Source: DSFT01 sp032249175 (GTDB lineage: Bacteria > Hydrothermota > Hydrothermia > LBFQ01 > DSFT01). From it: a DNA stretch of 16,332 nucleotides. Positions 7,760-16,229 of this stretch are shown one piece after another (position 1 is the stretch's first letter; every line of letters starts with the position of its first letter). The stretch spans positions 1-16,332 of the forward strand of contig JAVVGK010000023.1 of NCBI GenBank assembly GCA_032249175.1. Reading direction: 5' to 3'. The notes beneath the pieces are model-generated. The model did no database searches, was not told where the DNA came from, and saw nothing but the letters and a program-made list of their open reading frames with translations. Made by a program: the position numbers and the translations under genes.

Positions 7760-7783
7760 GCCGAAAAATGGGCATTTTTAGGC
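7760..7783 (+). other. Second hairpin in repeat B
   Basis: GCC, one mismatch (G/A), AAAAAT, a GGGC loop, ATTTTT and GGC form a 9-bp stem with one internal mismatch. Together with the hairpin at 7740 it makes the block that copy A lacks. Confidence 0.65.
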
Positions 7784-7843
7784 GGAAGGCTTATTTATAG
7801 AGTGGGTGGGAAAATAAGGTAATAATCGTAATTTTAGAATTAT

Positions 7844-7874
7844 TGGACAAATTAACTTTACTATACTTTAAAAT
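7844..7874 (+). promoter_or_regulatory. Putative promoter of the FHA-PAP2-nucleotidyltransferase operon
   Basis: TGGACA (7844-7849), at the end of repeat B, is followed by TTTAAA (7867-7872, spacing 17) overlapping TAAAAT (7869-7874, spacing 19). The 16S promoter at 12734-12762 has the same arrangement and spacing. TATACT (7862-7867) is an alternative -10. No Shine-Dalgarno precedes the ATG at 7890. Confidence 0.5.
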
Positions 7875-7889
7875 TTTAAAGTTTTTAAA

Positions 7890-9431
7890 ATGGATGAACT
7901 ACATTTAATAATAGGTGATAGTGAAATTAAAGTAAATAAAACAAACTTTACTATTGGAAGTGATAAAAGTTGTGATTATGTAAATCCAAAACTTGCTCCA
8001 AAACATCTAAGTTTTTCTTATGTTGAAGGTAGATGGATTGGAAATAGTTTATTAGAAATTAAGCTTAATGGAAATCCCATTATTGGTAAATTTGATTTAA
8101 AAGATAATGATATTATTGAAATAGGTGATTTTAAAATAATTATTAGTTTAAAGAAATTTGAAAATCCATATTTTAGAGTTATTGTTGGCTCTCATGTTGG
8201 AAGTATGATAAAAATTGAAAAATCGGGTATTATTGGAAGAGAAATAAATGCTGATTATATAATTGAAGATGAATATGTTTCAAGGAGACACGCAAAAATA
8301 GAAATTTTAGATGGTAAAATTATATGGGAAGATTTACAAGCAAAAAATCCAACAATAATAAATGGAAAGATATATAAAAAGAAAGAATTAAAAAGTGGTG
8401 ATGAAATCGTTATAGGAAAAACAAGATTATTATTTGTAAATCCAAAGGAAAAACCTGAATATGAAATCTATAAAAAACCTTCAAAAAGAGCTATTTTTAT
8501 CATTTTAACAATAATGCTAATTTTATTAACAATTTTAACAACTTATATTTGGACATCAAACAGAATAAATGCTTTTTATTATCATTATAATAATGCTAAG
8601 GAAGCAATTAATAAATCATTTGAGTCAAACCGCATAGATGAAAAAATAAGCTTATTAAAATATGCTATTTATGAAACTGAAAATGCTAAAAAAATTAAAA
8701 ATTCCCCTGATTTAGAAATAATAGAAAATTTAGCAAAAAATAAATTGAATGCTTGGGAGGAAGTTTTAAAAATTAAAAATCAAATAAACAAGTTAAATTT
8801 GGCTTCATTTCAAGAAAAATTAAGGAATTTAGAAAGTATTTTATCAGATGATAAATTATTTCAGGAAATTTATGCTCAAATTCTAAAAGCAAGGCTTTTA
8901 AGTGAATATATTTCAACTGCTAAAACATTAAAAGAACAGGGTAAAGTGGAAGAAGCAAAAAAACTAATTGAAATAGTTCAAAGTAAGATAGAAACAACGA
9001 CTATAAATTTAGAAACAAAAATTGAAGAACAACCACAACTAAAAGTTCCTAAAACAAAAGAACCTACAATTAGTTCAGATATTAAAATTGATGTTCCTGA
9101 AATTGGTAAAGTTGATATTACAATTCAAAAGCAAGAAAAAACATTAGAAGGTGTATCTTTAAATTATGCGTTAAAACTGAAAGAATTATATGAAGATAAA
9201 GGAGATTTAGAAGGGACAATTAAACTTGCTATGGACATTTTAAAAGAAGATCCAAAAAATACAAGTGCTGAATTTTATCTTCAAATTGCTCAAAAAGAAG
9301 TTCAAGCAATTCAACTTGAAAAAGAAGGAAGATATAAAGAAGCATTAAATTTATGGTCAGAAATTTTAAAATTAGATCAAAATAATACCCGTGCTAAAAA
9401 GGCAATAATAAGATTAGGAAGTAAAATATGA
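7890..9431 (+). CDS. Two-FHA-domain, single-TM, TPR protein
   Basis: The first FHA domain (about 5-86) has TIGSDKSCDY and a later LNGNPI but lacks the usual SRxH serine (APKHLSF). The second (about 94-184) is canonical: IIGREINADYIIEDEYVSRRHAKIE and NPTIINGKI, so it should bind phosphothreonine. A basic stretch and a hydrophobic segment (about 201-221) follow, which would place the FHA domains in the cytoplasm and the rest outside the inner membrane. The C-terminal part has charged helices and two TPR-like units near 425-510 (KGDLEGTIKLAMDILKEDPKN; EGRYKEALNLWSEILKLDQNN). It is likely a phosphorylation-dependent envelope scaffold; its partner kinase is not in the window. First gene of an operon, with a 4-bp ATGA overlap with PAP2. 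Confidence 0.85.
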   Translation: MDELHLIIGDSEIKVNKTNFTIGSDKSCDYVNPKLAPKHLSFSYVEGRWIGNSLLEIKLNGNPIIGKFDLKDNDIIEIGDFKIIISLKKFENPYFRVIVGSHVGSMIKIEKSGIIGREINADYIIEDEYVSRRHAKIEILDGKIIWEDLQAKNPTIINGKIYKKKELKSGDEIVIGKTRLLFVNPKEKPEYEIYKKPSKRAIFIILTIMLILLTILTTYIWTSNRINAFYYHYNNAKEAINKSFESNRIDEKISLLKYAIYETENAKKIKNSPDLEIIENLAKNKLNAWEEVLKIKNQINKLNLASFQEKLRNLESILSDDKLFQEIYAQILKARLLSEYISTAKTLKEQGKVEEAKKLIEIVQSKIETTTINLETKIEEQPQLKVPKTKEPTISSDIKIDVPEIGKVDITIQKQEKTLEGVSLNYALKLKELYEDKGDLEGTIKLAMDILKEDPKNTSAEFYLQIAQKEVQAIQLEKEGRYKEALNLWSEILKLDQNNTRAKKAIIRLGSKI

Positions 9432-10018
9432 TTTTTATCCTATCTTTTAGTGATTACCAAATGAGCTTAATGTCTATAAGTTATTTTTTAATCCCTTATA
9501 GTATTTATAATTTGGATGAAAATATAAGAAAAATCTCATTAAGAAACCAAAATGAATTCTCTAATAAAACATTCAATTTTCTTAATGAATTTGGAGCAGG
9601 TGAATATCATATTTCTACTTTTTTTATATTATATTTAACATCAAAAGCTTTAAATAACGAAAAATTAGAAGAATTTTCTAAAAATGCAATAAAATCATTT
9701 CTTATAAGTGGAGCTACTGTTTTATTTTTGAAAACATTTTTCGGAAGAGCAAGACCATACATGGAAAAAGGACCCACAAGTTTTGAAATGTTTAGCATAA
9801 ACAATAATTATAATTCTTTACCTTCTGGTCATACAATTGTAGCTTTTACGACAGCAAGTTATATTTCTAATTATTTTAAAAATAGAGCTATATCTTTTTT
9901 AGCTTATAGTGTAGCATCAGGAGTAGGTTTAGCAAGAATATATAAAGACCAACATTGGTTTTCAGATGTTTTAGCAGGTGCTGTTTTGGGAATTATAATA
10001 GGAGGTAATGTAAAATGA
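9428..10018 (+). CDS. PAP2-family membrane phosphatase
   Basis: The three PAP2 motifs are present: KTFFGRARP (102-110), LPSGHT (131-136, catalytic His135) and ARIYKDQHWFSD (169-180, His176 and Asp180). The family removes phosphate from lipid phosphates such as undecaprenyl pyrophosphate or phosphatidic acid. Several hydrophobic helices (about 60-75, 90-105, 135-150, 155-168, 180-194) fit a membrane protein with the active site at the outer face. At 196 residues its length is normal. AGGAAG (9416-9421) lies 6 bases before ATG. Between a scaffold and a sugar-nucleotide enzyme, a role in carrier-lipid recycling for glycan synthesis is plausible but not proven. Confidence 0.9.
   Translation: MIFILSFSDYQMSLMSISYFLIPYSIYNLDENIRKISLRNQNEFSNKTFNFLNEFGAGEYHISTFFILYLTSKALNNEKLEEFSKNAIKSFLISGATVLFLKTFFGRARPYMEKGPTSFEMFSINNNYNSLPSGHTIVAFTTASYISNYFKNRAISFLAYSVASGVGLARIYKDQHWFSDVLAGAVLGIIIGGNVK
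10000..10006 (+). promoter_or_regulatory. Strong Shine-Dalgarno of the nucleotidyltransferase gene
   Basis: AGGAGGT lies 8 bases before the ATG at 10015 and matches the 16S 3' end. It is the clearest ribosome-binding site in the window and belongs to an internal operon gene, in contrast to first genes, which have none. Confidence 0.85.
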
Positions 10019-10992
10019 AAGTAATTTTACCATCAGCGGGAAAAGGAACAAGATTAAGACCTTTTAGTTTATATAGACCAAAATCACTTTTAAGAATTTA
10101 CTCAAAAACAATTATTGAGCATTTATTTGAAAGAATGAAAAAATGGGTAGATTTTGAAGAAATTATTTTAGTTATTTCAAATGATGAATTTGGTTATAAA
10201 ACATATGAATTTTTAAAAAATTTATTTCATAACACAAATTATGAAATTCAAGAAAATCCATTAGGATTAGCTGATGCTGTTTATAAAGGATTAAAAAAAG
10301 TAAATGAAGATGTTTTAATTGTTTTACCTGATGCTCTTTATGATGGAAAATTTACATTTGATGAAAGCTTTATTGCTGTTAAACAAGTAGATGATCCAAG
10401 AAGGTTTGGTGTTGTTTCAATTAAAAATAATTATATTACTGACCTTGAAGAAAAACCAGACAATCCTAAAACGAACTTAGCAATTTGTGGAATTTATTAT
10501 ATAAAGAATAGTAATAAGCTTAAAGAAGCTATTGAAATTTTATATAAAAAGGACATTAAAACAAAAGGTGAATTTCAATTAACGGATGCTTTAAGAATTT
10601 TAATAGAAAATTATAAAATTAAAGCTTTGGAAATTAACGAATGGCAGGATTGTGGAAAAGTTGAAACTTATCTTGAAACTATGAAATATATTCTAAATAA
10701 AAATTCTTCAAAAATTCTTTCAAATGTAAAAAATTCAGAAATTCTTGAGCCTGTTTTTATAAATCAAAATTGTATTATTGAAAATTCAATTATAGGTCAA
10801 TTTGTTGATATTTCTGAAAACTGCAAAATTATAAATTCCAAAATAAAAAATTCAATAATTATGGAAAATACAATAATAGAAAATTCAGTTATTGAAAATT
10901 CAGTTATTGGCTCAAATGTCCATATAAAGAATTTTAATGGAAAAATCATTATAGGTGATTTTGGAATGTGTTTTGGAGCGGACCGGACTTGA
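10015..10992 (+). CDS. Sugar-1-phosphate nucleotidyltransferase with beta-helix tail
   Basis: This enzyme makes an NDP-sugar from a sugar-1-phosphate and NTP, in the cytoplasm. Seen: the nucleotide loop PSAGKGTRLRP (6-16) with K23 in RPKSLL, LPDALY with Asp106 for metal, DLEEKPDNP (143-151), GEFQLTDA (185-192) and WQDCGKVETY (210-219). After residue ~235 an isoleucine-rich repeat (CIIENSIIG, IINSKIKNSII, NTIIENSVI) forms a left-handed beta-helix, as in long RmlA-like or archaeal-type enzymes, often glucose-1-phosphate thymidylyltransferases. The sugar and base cannot be fixed. ATGA overlap with PAP2. The frame runs 19 bp into the convergent tRNA-Ala, so the terminal residues (GADRT) and the TGA are antisense tRNA. 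A perfect 15-bp tandem duplication lies at 10879-10908. Confidence 0.9.
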   Translation: MKVILPSAGKGTRLRPFSLYRPKSLLRIYSKTIIEHLFERMKKWVDFEEIILVISNDEFGYKTYEFLKNLFHNTNYEIQENPLGLADAVYKGLKKVNEDVLIVLPDALYDGKFTFDESFIAVKQVDDPRRFGVVSIKNNYITDLEEKPDNPKTNLAICGIYYIKNSNKLKEAIEILYKKDIKTKGEFQLTDALRILIENYKIKALEINEWQDCGKVETYLETMKYILNKNSSKILSNVKNSEILEPVFINQNCIIENSIIGQFVDISENCKIINSKIKNSIIMENTIIENSVIENSVIGSNVHIKNFNGKIIIGDFGMCFGADRT

Positions 10993-11045
10993 ACCGGCGA
11001 CCTTCCGCTTGCGAAACGGACGCTCTCCCTCTGAGCTACCGCCCC
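10974..11045 (-). tRNA. tRNA-Ala(CGC)
   Basis: Read on the minus strand: acceptor GGGGCGG with CCGCTCC, which gives the G3-U70 wobble pair that identifies alanine tRNAs; D stem GCTC/GAGC; anticodon stem TCCGT/GCGGA around loop TTCGCAA (anticodon CGC, codon GCG); T arm GCCGG-TTCAAGT-CCGGT; discriminator A. CCA is not encoded. It lies about 78 bases after the 16S 3' end on the same strand, so is probably cotranscribed with it. rRNA-linked alanine tRNAs usually have UGC. Its 3' 19 bases overlap the end of the nucleotidyltransferase gene on the other strand. Confidence 0.95.
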
Positions 11046-11078
11046 TAATATAAAATTAAGATGAAAAAATTAAGACTT

Positions 11079-11122
11079 GGCTATATACAAACTCGGTAGC
11101 ATACCCTTAAGTTTTCCTTATA

Positions 11123-11124
<2 letters not shown>
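11079..11124 (-). other. 3' arm of the 16S processing stem
   Basis: Written on the plus strand, GGCTATATAC (11079-11088), CTCGGTAGCATACC (11092-11105) and CTTATAAA (11117-11124) are repeated inverted at 12705-12714, 12689-12702 and 12674-12681. In the transcript these arms pair across the 16S gene into a long stem, the usual substrate for RNase III processing. Confidence 0.85.
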
Positions 11125-12669
<1,545 letters not shown>

Positions 12670-12673
12670 AAAA

Positions 12674-12714
12674 TTTATAAGTCCTTGAGGTATGCTACCG
12701 AGCTGTATATAGCC
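12674..12714 (-). other. 5' arm of the 16S processing stem
   Basis: This arm is the inverted partner of 11079-11124: blocks of 10, 14 and 8 bases pair exactly, separated by small internal loops, and the stem reaches nearly to both mature 16S ends. The two-sided match shows that 16S is matured as a unit apart from any 23S. Confidence 0.85.
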
Positions 12715-12733
12715 AGTTGGTAAGTGTGAAAAT

Positions 12734-12762
12734 TTTAAAGCACAAATTTAAAAATGTGTCAA
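12734..12762 (-). promoter_or_regulatory. 16S rRNA promoter
   Basis: On the minus strand TTGACA (12757-12762) is followed by TTTAAA (12734-12739, spacing 17) overlapping TAAAAT (12732-12737, spacing 19). A second TTGACA lies just upstream (12765-12770). The predicted start, near 12725, is about ten bases before the processing stem. The -10 context CTTTAAAATTTTC is identical to that before the gene at 16143. The promoter begins directly after the stop of the chain-length gene. Confidence 0.7.
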
Positions 12763-12771
12763 ATTGTCAAA

Positions 12772-14229
12772 TTAAATTGGAATAAAAACAATTTTTTCTT
12801 TATTTCTTGAAAGTTTCAAAAGTTTCATAAATTCTTCCTGATGTATAGGTTTATTTATTACTATCAAAATTGCTTCCGCTTCCTTTAAATCAATCCTTTC
12901 CAATCCATCAATTTCTTCATTTGAATACAATTTAGATATATTATTTGAGGCAAGATAAAATTTTAAACTTGAAAAATTGTAAAATACTTTAACATCATTA
13001 TCAAAAATTGATTTTACTTTTATAGGTGTGAAAATGTTTTTATCTATCCTATCAAAAAATAATGTGGAAATTGTAGAAAAAATTATTCCAAAAATAAATG
13101 AAAGAATTAATAATAGAAATTTTTTTGGCCATTTTGGTTTAGAAGGAATTCCAGCATAGTCAAGAATTTGAGCAACAGAAACACTTTTTGCTTCAACTAA
13201 TTTGGTATGCTCAATAGTGGACATAAGAGCATTTCTTTGACCGACAAGCATATTATAAGCACTAAATATCTCTTCAAGTGTTAAAGATTTATTTATATAT
13301 TCTCTTGAAACTTTCTTTAAAATCTCATCACCAGGATTATTAAAATATCTTTCAACAATTTTTGCCATAGACTCATTACCAAGACCAAAATCTAAAATAT
13401 AAGTAACAAGAGATAGTGTATCAATTTTTAAAGCTTTTATAATTTTTTTCAAAGAATCAACCCTTTTTTGAGCTTCCTCATAAAATACTTCAAGTCTTTT
13501 TCTCGTTTCTCTTGCTAACCTCTTTTCCTCTTCAAGTGAATAATTAACATACTCTTTTGCTATACTATTTGCTACTTTAACAGCATAATCAGGGTCTTCA
13601 TCTTCAACACTTATTTTAATTAAATCACTTATCCCAATTTGACTTATATTTATCTTATCTTTCATCCAATTTTCAATTGTTCTTGGAGCATTTTTATAAA
13701 TAATTTTACCTTCAATAGGCTTTTTAAATTGATTTAATTTTTTAATAACAAATGAAAAATAATTACAATTTATTGTATCTTCAAATTTTCCAAAACATAA
13801 AACCTTATTTTTTTCTAAAACTATAATGCTTTCGGGGTGAAAAATAATTTTAAAACTTAAATTTTTTCTAATTGTGTCAATAATTGTTCTCTTTTCAAGA
13901 ACTTTAAAATAGTTTTTATTTAATTTAAAATCAAGATTAACACCATTTTCCTTTAAAACATTTTTGGATAAAACTTTAATAAGCTCTACCTGACTTGCCA
14001 TCCTATCAACAGGTGTTGAAGGAACAAGTCTTTGTTGTAATAAATCTGCTACCCAAGTAGGAACAGTTTCATATATATTTGCCTTTACAATAGCGGTTGG
14101 ATTATATATAGGTTTTGTAATAAGAATGTATATTACACAAAGAAAAATAGGGATAAATAAAAATATCAAAAAAATTTTCAACCTTTTATAAATTGTAATA
14201 ATAATATCAATTAAACTTATGTGATTCAT
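12772..14229 (-). CDS. Wzz-type polysaccharide chain-length/co-polymerase protein
   Basis: This 485-residue inner-membrane protein has the Wzz layout: a short cytoplasmic N-terminus, TM1 (about 19-37), a large periplasmic part with charged helices (about 225-345), the proline-rich IPSKPKWPKK (361-370) and TM2 (about 371-392). Such proteins control the length of O-antigen, capsule or exopolysaccharide. The ~90-residue C-terminal cytoplasmic segment has no Walker A motif, so it is not a fused tyrosine kinase; it might be a remnant or bind a separate one. Its ATG overlaps the recJ stop (ATGA), an unusual partner. Only ~10 bp separate its stop from the 16S -35 region, with no terminator seen. Confidence 0.85.
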   Translation of the reverse strand: MNHISLIDIIITIYKRLKIFLIFLFIPIFLCVIYILITKPIYNPTAIVKANIYETVPTWVADLLQQRLVPSTPVDRMASQVELIKVLSKNVLKENGVNLDFKLNKNYFKVLEKRTIIDTIRKNLSFKIIFHPESIIVLEKNKVLCFGKFEDTINCNYFSFVIKKLNQFKKPIEGKIIYKNAPRTIENWMKDKINISQIGISDLIKISVEDEDPDYAVKVANSIAKEYVNYSLEEEKRLARETRKRLEVFYEEAQKRVDSLKKIIKALKIDTLSLVTYILDFGLGNESMAKIVERYFNNPGDEILKKVSREYINKSLTLEEIFSAYNMLVGQRNALMSTIEHTKLVEAKSVSVAQILDYAGIPSKPKWPKKFLLLILSFIFGIIFSTISTLFFDRIDKNIFTPIKVKSIFDNDVKVFYNFSSLKFYLASNNISKLYSNEEIDGLERIDLKEAEAILIVINKPIHQEEFMKLLKLSRNKEKIVFIPI

Positions 14230-15869
14230 TTCATAAATTTTAAAGCTTTAATGTTAAAGCCTTCCTTTGATATAAAGTTATCAGTAAATTTAAAAATCAG
14301 ATCAACAATATCACCAACTTTTAATTCAAGCCAATCCTTTTCAGGTTGAAAAATTTTCGTCTTAAATTTGATTTTTCCATTTGAAAATACAATTTCCAAG
14401 CTTCTTTTATACTTTTCAATTGATACAACTTTTAAGTTTCTATGAAGAAAGGTAAAATGCTCATTACCTATACCAAATGGTGAAAGTTTCGCATAATCTA
14501 TTATAAATTGTTTGTTTATATCACTTGATTTAAGCTCAGCTTCATAATTATAAATTTTCTTTAATTGATAATCCTTTAATTCCCTTCTTGCTATTTTCTC
14601 TATTTCCTTTTCAAATAATTCTATGTTTTCAGTTTTAATAGTAAATCCAGCTGCCATACTATGACCACCAAACTCTTCAAGTAAATAAGACAATTCCATC
14701 AAAGCTTTTTGAATATGAAAACCTTCAATACTCCTACAAGAGCCTTTTGAAAACTTACCAAGCTTAGAAATAATAATTGTAGGTTTATTAAATTTTTCAG
14801 AAATTTTACTTGCAACAATTCCAATTACACCCTCATGCCATCCCCAATCACTTAAAACAAGAACATAATTATTTAACTTTTCCATAATTTGATTATTTAC
14901 AGATTCAATTATCTTTTTCTCTTCATCTTGTCTTTTTCTGTTTAATTCATTTAAAGTTCTTGAAATTTCAAGAACTTCATTACCATTTTTTGAAGTAAGT
15001 AATCTAAAAGAATGTATTGGATCAGACATTCTTCCAGCAGCATTTATTCTTGGAGCAATGATAAACGATATATGCCAAGGGGAAACTCTTTCCTTAATAC
15101 CAGAAATGTACTTTATTGCTTTTATGCCAGCTTTTTTACTTTTTTCTAAAACAATAAGCCCATATTTAACAAGAATTCTATTCTCATATGTTAATTCACC
15201 CATATCTGCTATCGTTCCAAGAGAAACTAAATCCAAGTCCCAAAGTAGTTTGTTTGTATTTATATTAAGTTTTTTATAAAGAGCCATGACAAGTTTAAAT
15301 GCAACACCTACACCTGTTAAATGCTTAAAATTATATTTAGGACTTATTTTAGGGTGAATTATAGCGGAGGCATTAGGTAAAATATCCAACGGCTCATGAT
15401 GATCTGTTATTATAACATTTATATTTTCATCTATTGCTTTTTTTACTTCATCTATTCCTGTTATGCCGCAATCAACTGTTATAATAAGTTTAGAATTAAA
15501 TTCTTTTGCGATTTTTATTGAATTCTCTGAAAATCCATAACCTTCCTTAAATCTATTTGGAATGTAAGGTATGATTTTATTCTTATCATAAATTTTTTCT
15601 AATGCTCTGTAGAGAAGTGCTAATGATGTTATTCCATCAGCATCATAATCACCATGTATTAAAATTGGTTTTCCTTCTCTAATGTTTTTTATTATTAAAT
15701 CAATTGCTAATTCAATGTTTTCTAAATTGAACGGATCTTCCATATCTTCAATTTTGGCATTTAACATAAATTCTAAGTAACTTTCATTAATGCCTCTTTT
15801 TTTTAAAACTTCTAAAATAATTTCACTCTGAATAGTCTCTGATTTCTTCATAATCTTCAAGTTTTTCAT
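14226..15869 (-). CDS. recJ: Single-stranded-DNA-specific exonuclease RecJ
   Basis: RecJ degrades single-stranded DNA 5' to 3' in recombination and repair. DHH-family motifs are complete: HGDYDADGITS (72-82), TVDCGI (131-136), ITDHHEP (154-160), LGTIADMGEL (217-226), then PRINAAGRM (273-281) and the DHHA1 part with WHEGVIGIVASKI (344-356), SCRSIEGFH and the GGH motif in EEFGGHSMAAGF (399-409). An OB-like C-terminal segment follows. Its 547 residues are near the usual length. The start is either 15869 or the ATG at 15851; neither has a clear ribosome-binding site, and both lie inside the 3' end of the upstream small gene. It is cotranscribed with that gene and with the Wzz-type gene. Confidence 0.95.
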   Translation of the reverse strand: MKNLKIMKKSETIQSEIILEVLKKRGINESYLEFMLNAKIEDMEDPFNLENIELAIDLIIKNIREGKPILIHGDYDADGITSLALLYRALEKIYDKNKIIPYIPNRFKEGYGFSENSIKIAKEFNSKLIITVDCGITGIDEVKKAIDENINVIITDHHEPLDILPNASAIIHPKISPKYNFKHLTGVGVAFKLVMALYKKLNINTNKLLWDLDLVSLGTIADMGELTYENRILVKYGLIVLEKSKKAGIKAIKYISGIKERVSPWHISFIIAPRINAAGRMSDPIHSFRLLTSKNGNEVLEISRTLNELNRKRQDEEKKIIESVNNQIMEKLNNYVLVLSDWGWHEGVIGIVASKISEKFNKPTIIISKLGKFSKGSCRSIEGFHIQKALMELSYLLEEFGGHSMAAGFTIKTENIELFEKEIEKIARRELKDYQLKKIYNYEAELKSSDINKQFIIDYAKLSPFGIGNEHFTFLHRNLKVVSIEKYKRSLEIVFSNGKIKFKTKIFQPEKDWLELKVGDIVDLIFKFTDNFISKEGFNIKALKFMK

Positions 15870-16143
15870 TATTAAAACATTTGCTCGTTATTAACTTATT
15901 TTCTTTCCTTTTAGCGAAAACCCTATATAATTTATTTAATTCAAAGCTATATGGACATTCATTATTGTTGTAAATTACTAAAATAGTATCATTAACTTGT
16001 TTTATGGGGTTTATAACTTTAAATGTTAGTGAAGTATCACTTTTTATTAACATTCCTTCAAATACTACATCTGCTTTTCCAAGAGCTTGAAAGAAAGTCA
16101 AGTTCTCACATACGCAGTTTAAACTTATAAGTAGAATAATCAT
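15823..16143 (-). CDS. Small exported NTR/TIMP-like protein
   Basis: This 106-residue protein has the pattern of bacterial NTR/TIMP-like domains: C-x-C near the mature N-terminus (Cys10, Cys12), ALGKADVVFEG, a strand with FKVINPIK, DTILVIYNN, then NECPYSFELNKLYRVFA (Cys63) and LITSKC (Cys89). Four cysteines in these places suggest two disulfides outside the cytoplasm. Function in bacteria is unknown; animal relatives inhibit metalloproteases. The signal peptide is only about nine residues (MIILLISLN). The frame is open upstream to a TAA at 16210-16212 but has no standard start codon. Overlaps recJ by 47 bp (or 29). No Shine-Dalgarno. Confidence 0.7.
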   Translation of the reverse strand: MIILLISLNCVCENLTFFQALGKADVVFEGMLIKSDTSLTFKVINPIKQVNDTILVIYNNNECPYSFELNKLYRVFAKRKENKLITSKCFNNEKLEDYEEIRDYSE

Positions 16144-16154
16144 AAATATAGAAA

Positions 16155-16160
16155 ATTTTA
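16155..16160 (-). promoter_or_regulatory. Putative -10 element before the NTR-like/recJ operon
   Basis: TAAAAT on the minus strand, within CTTTAAAATTTTC, lies 11 bases before the ATG at 16143. The 13-base context is the same as in the 16S promoter. No clear -35. Confidence 0.45.
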
Positions 16161-16218
16161 AAGATGAATTTTTTGTAAGGTTGATTTGTTCAATAGTTCT
16201 AAAAATTATTTATTTTTC

Positions 16219-16224
16219 AAGGAG
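16219..16224 (+). promoter_or_regulatory. Shine-Dalgarno-like AAGGAG at the window edge
   Basis: AAGGAG is followed after 5 bases by ATT (16230), which opens a frame running to the window end. It lies in the otherwise empty 16144-16229 spacer, upstream of the divergent gene at 16143. Confidence 0.5.
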
Positions 16225-16229
16225 TATAG

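Larger units (their letters stand above)
7676..7850 (+). repeat. Dispersed upstream repeat, copy B (full-length example)
   Basis: This fills most of the divergent spacer between the barrel gene and the FHA gene. It aligns with copy A (minus 4926-4784) over its length and with copy C (1-42) at its right end. Compared with A it carries an extra GC-rich block with two hairpins at 7740-7783. It reads toward the FHA gene, and its right end supplies TGGACA, a candidate -35. There is no open reading frame and no transposase. Confidence 0.8.

Noticed and set aside
9607..9804. 65-codon minus-strand frame
   Set aside because: Antisense to PAP2, covering the conserved KTFFGRARP motif; a shadow frame.
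12772..14229. Fused Wzz-tyrosine kinase (BY-kinase)
   Set aside because: No Walker A or B motif and only about 90 residues follow TM2.
15058..15279. 73-codon plus-strand frame
   Set aside because: Antisense to conserved recJ motifs; a shadow frame.
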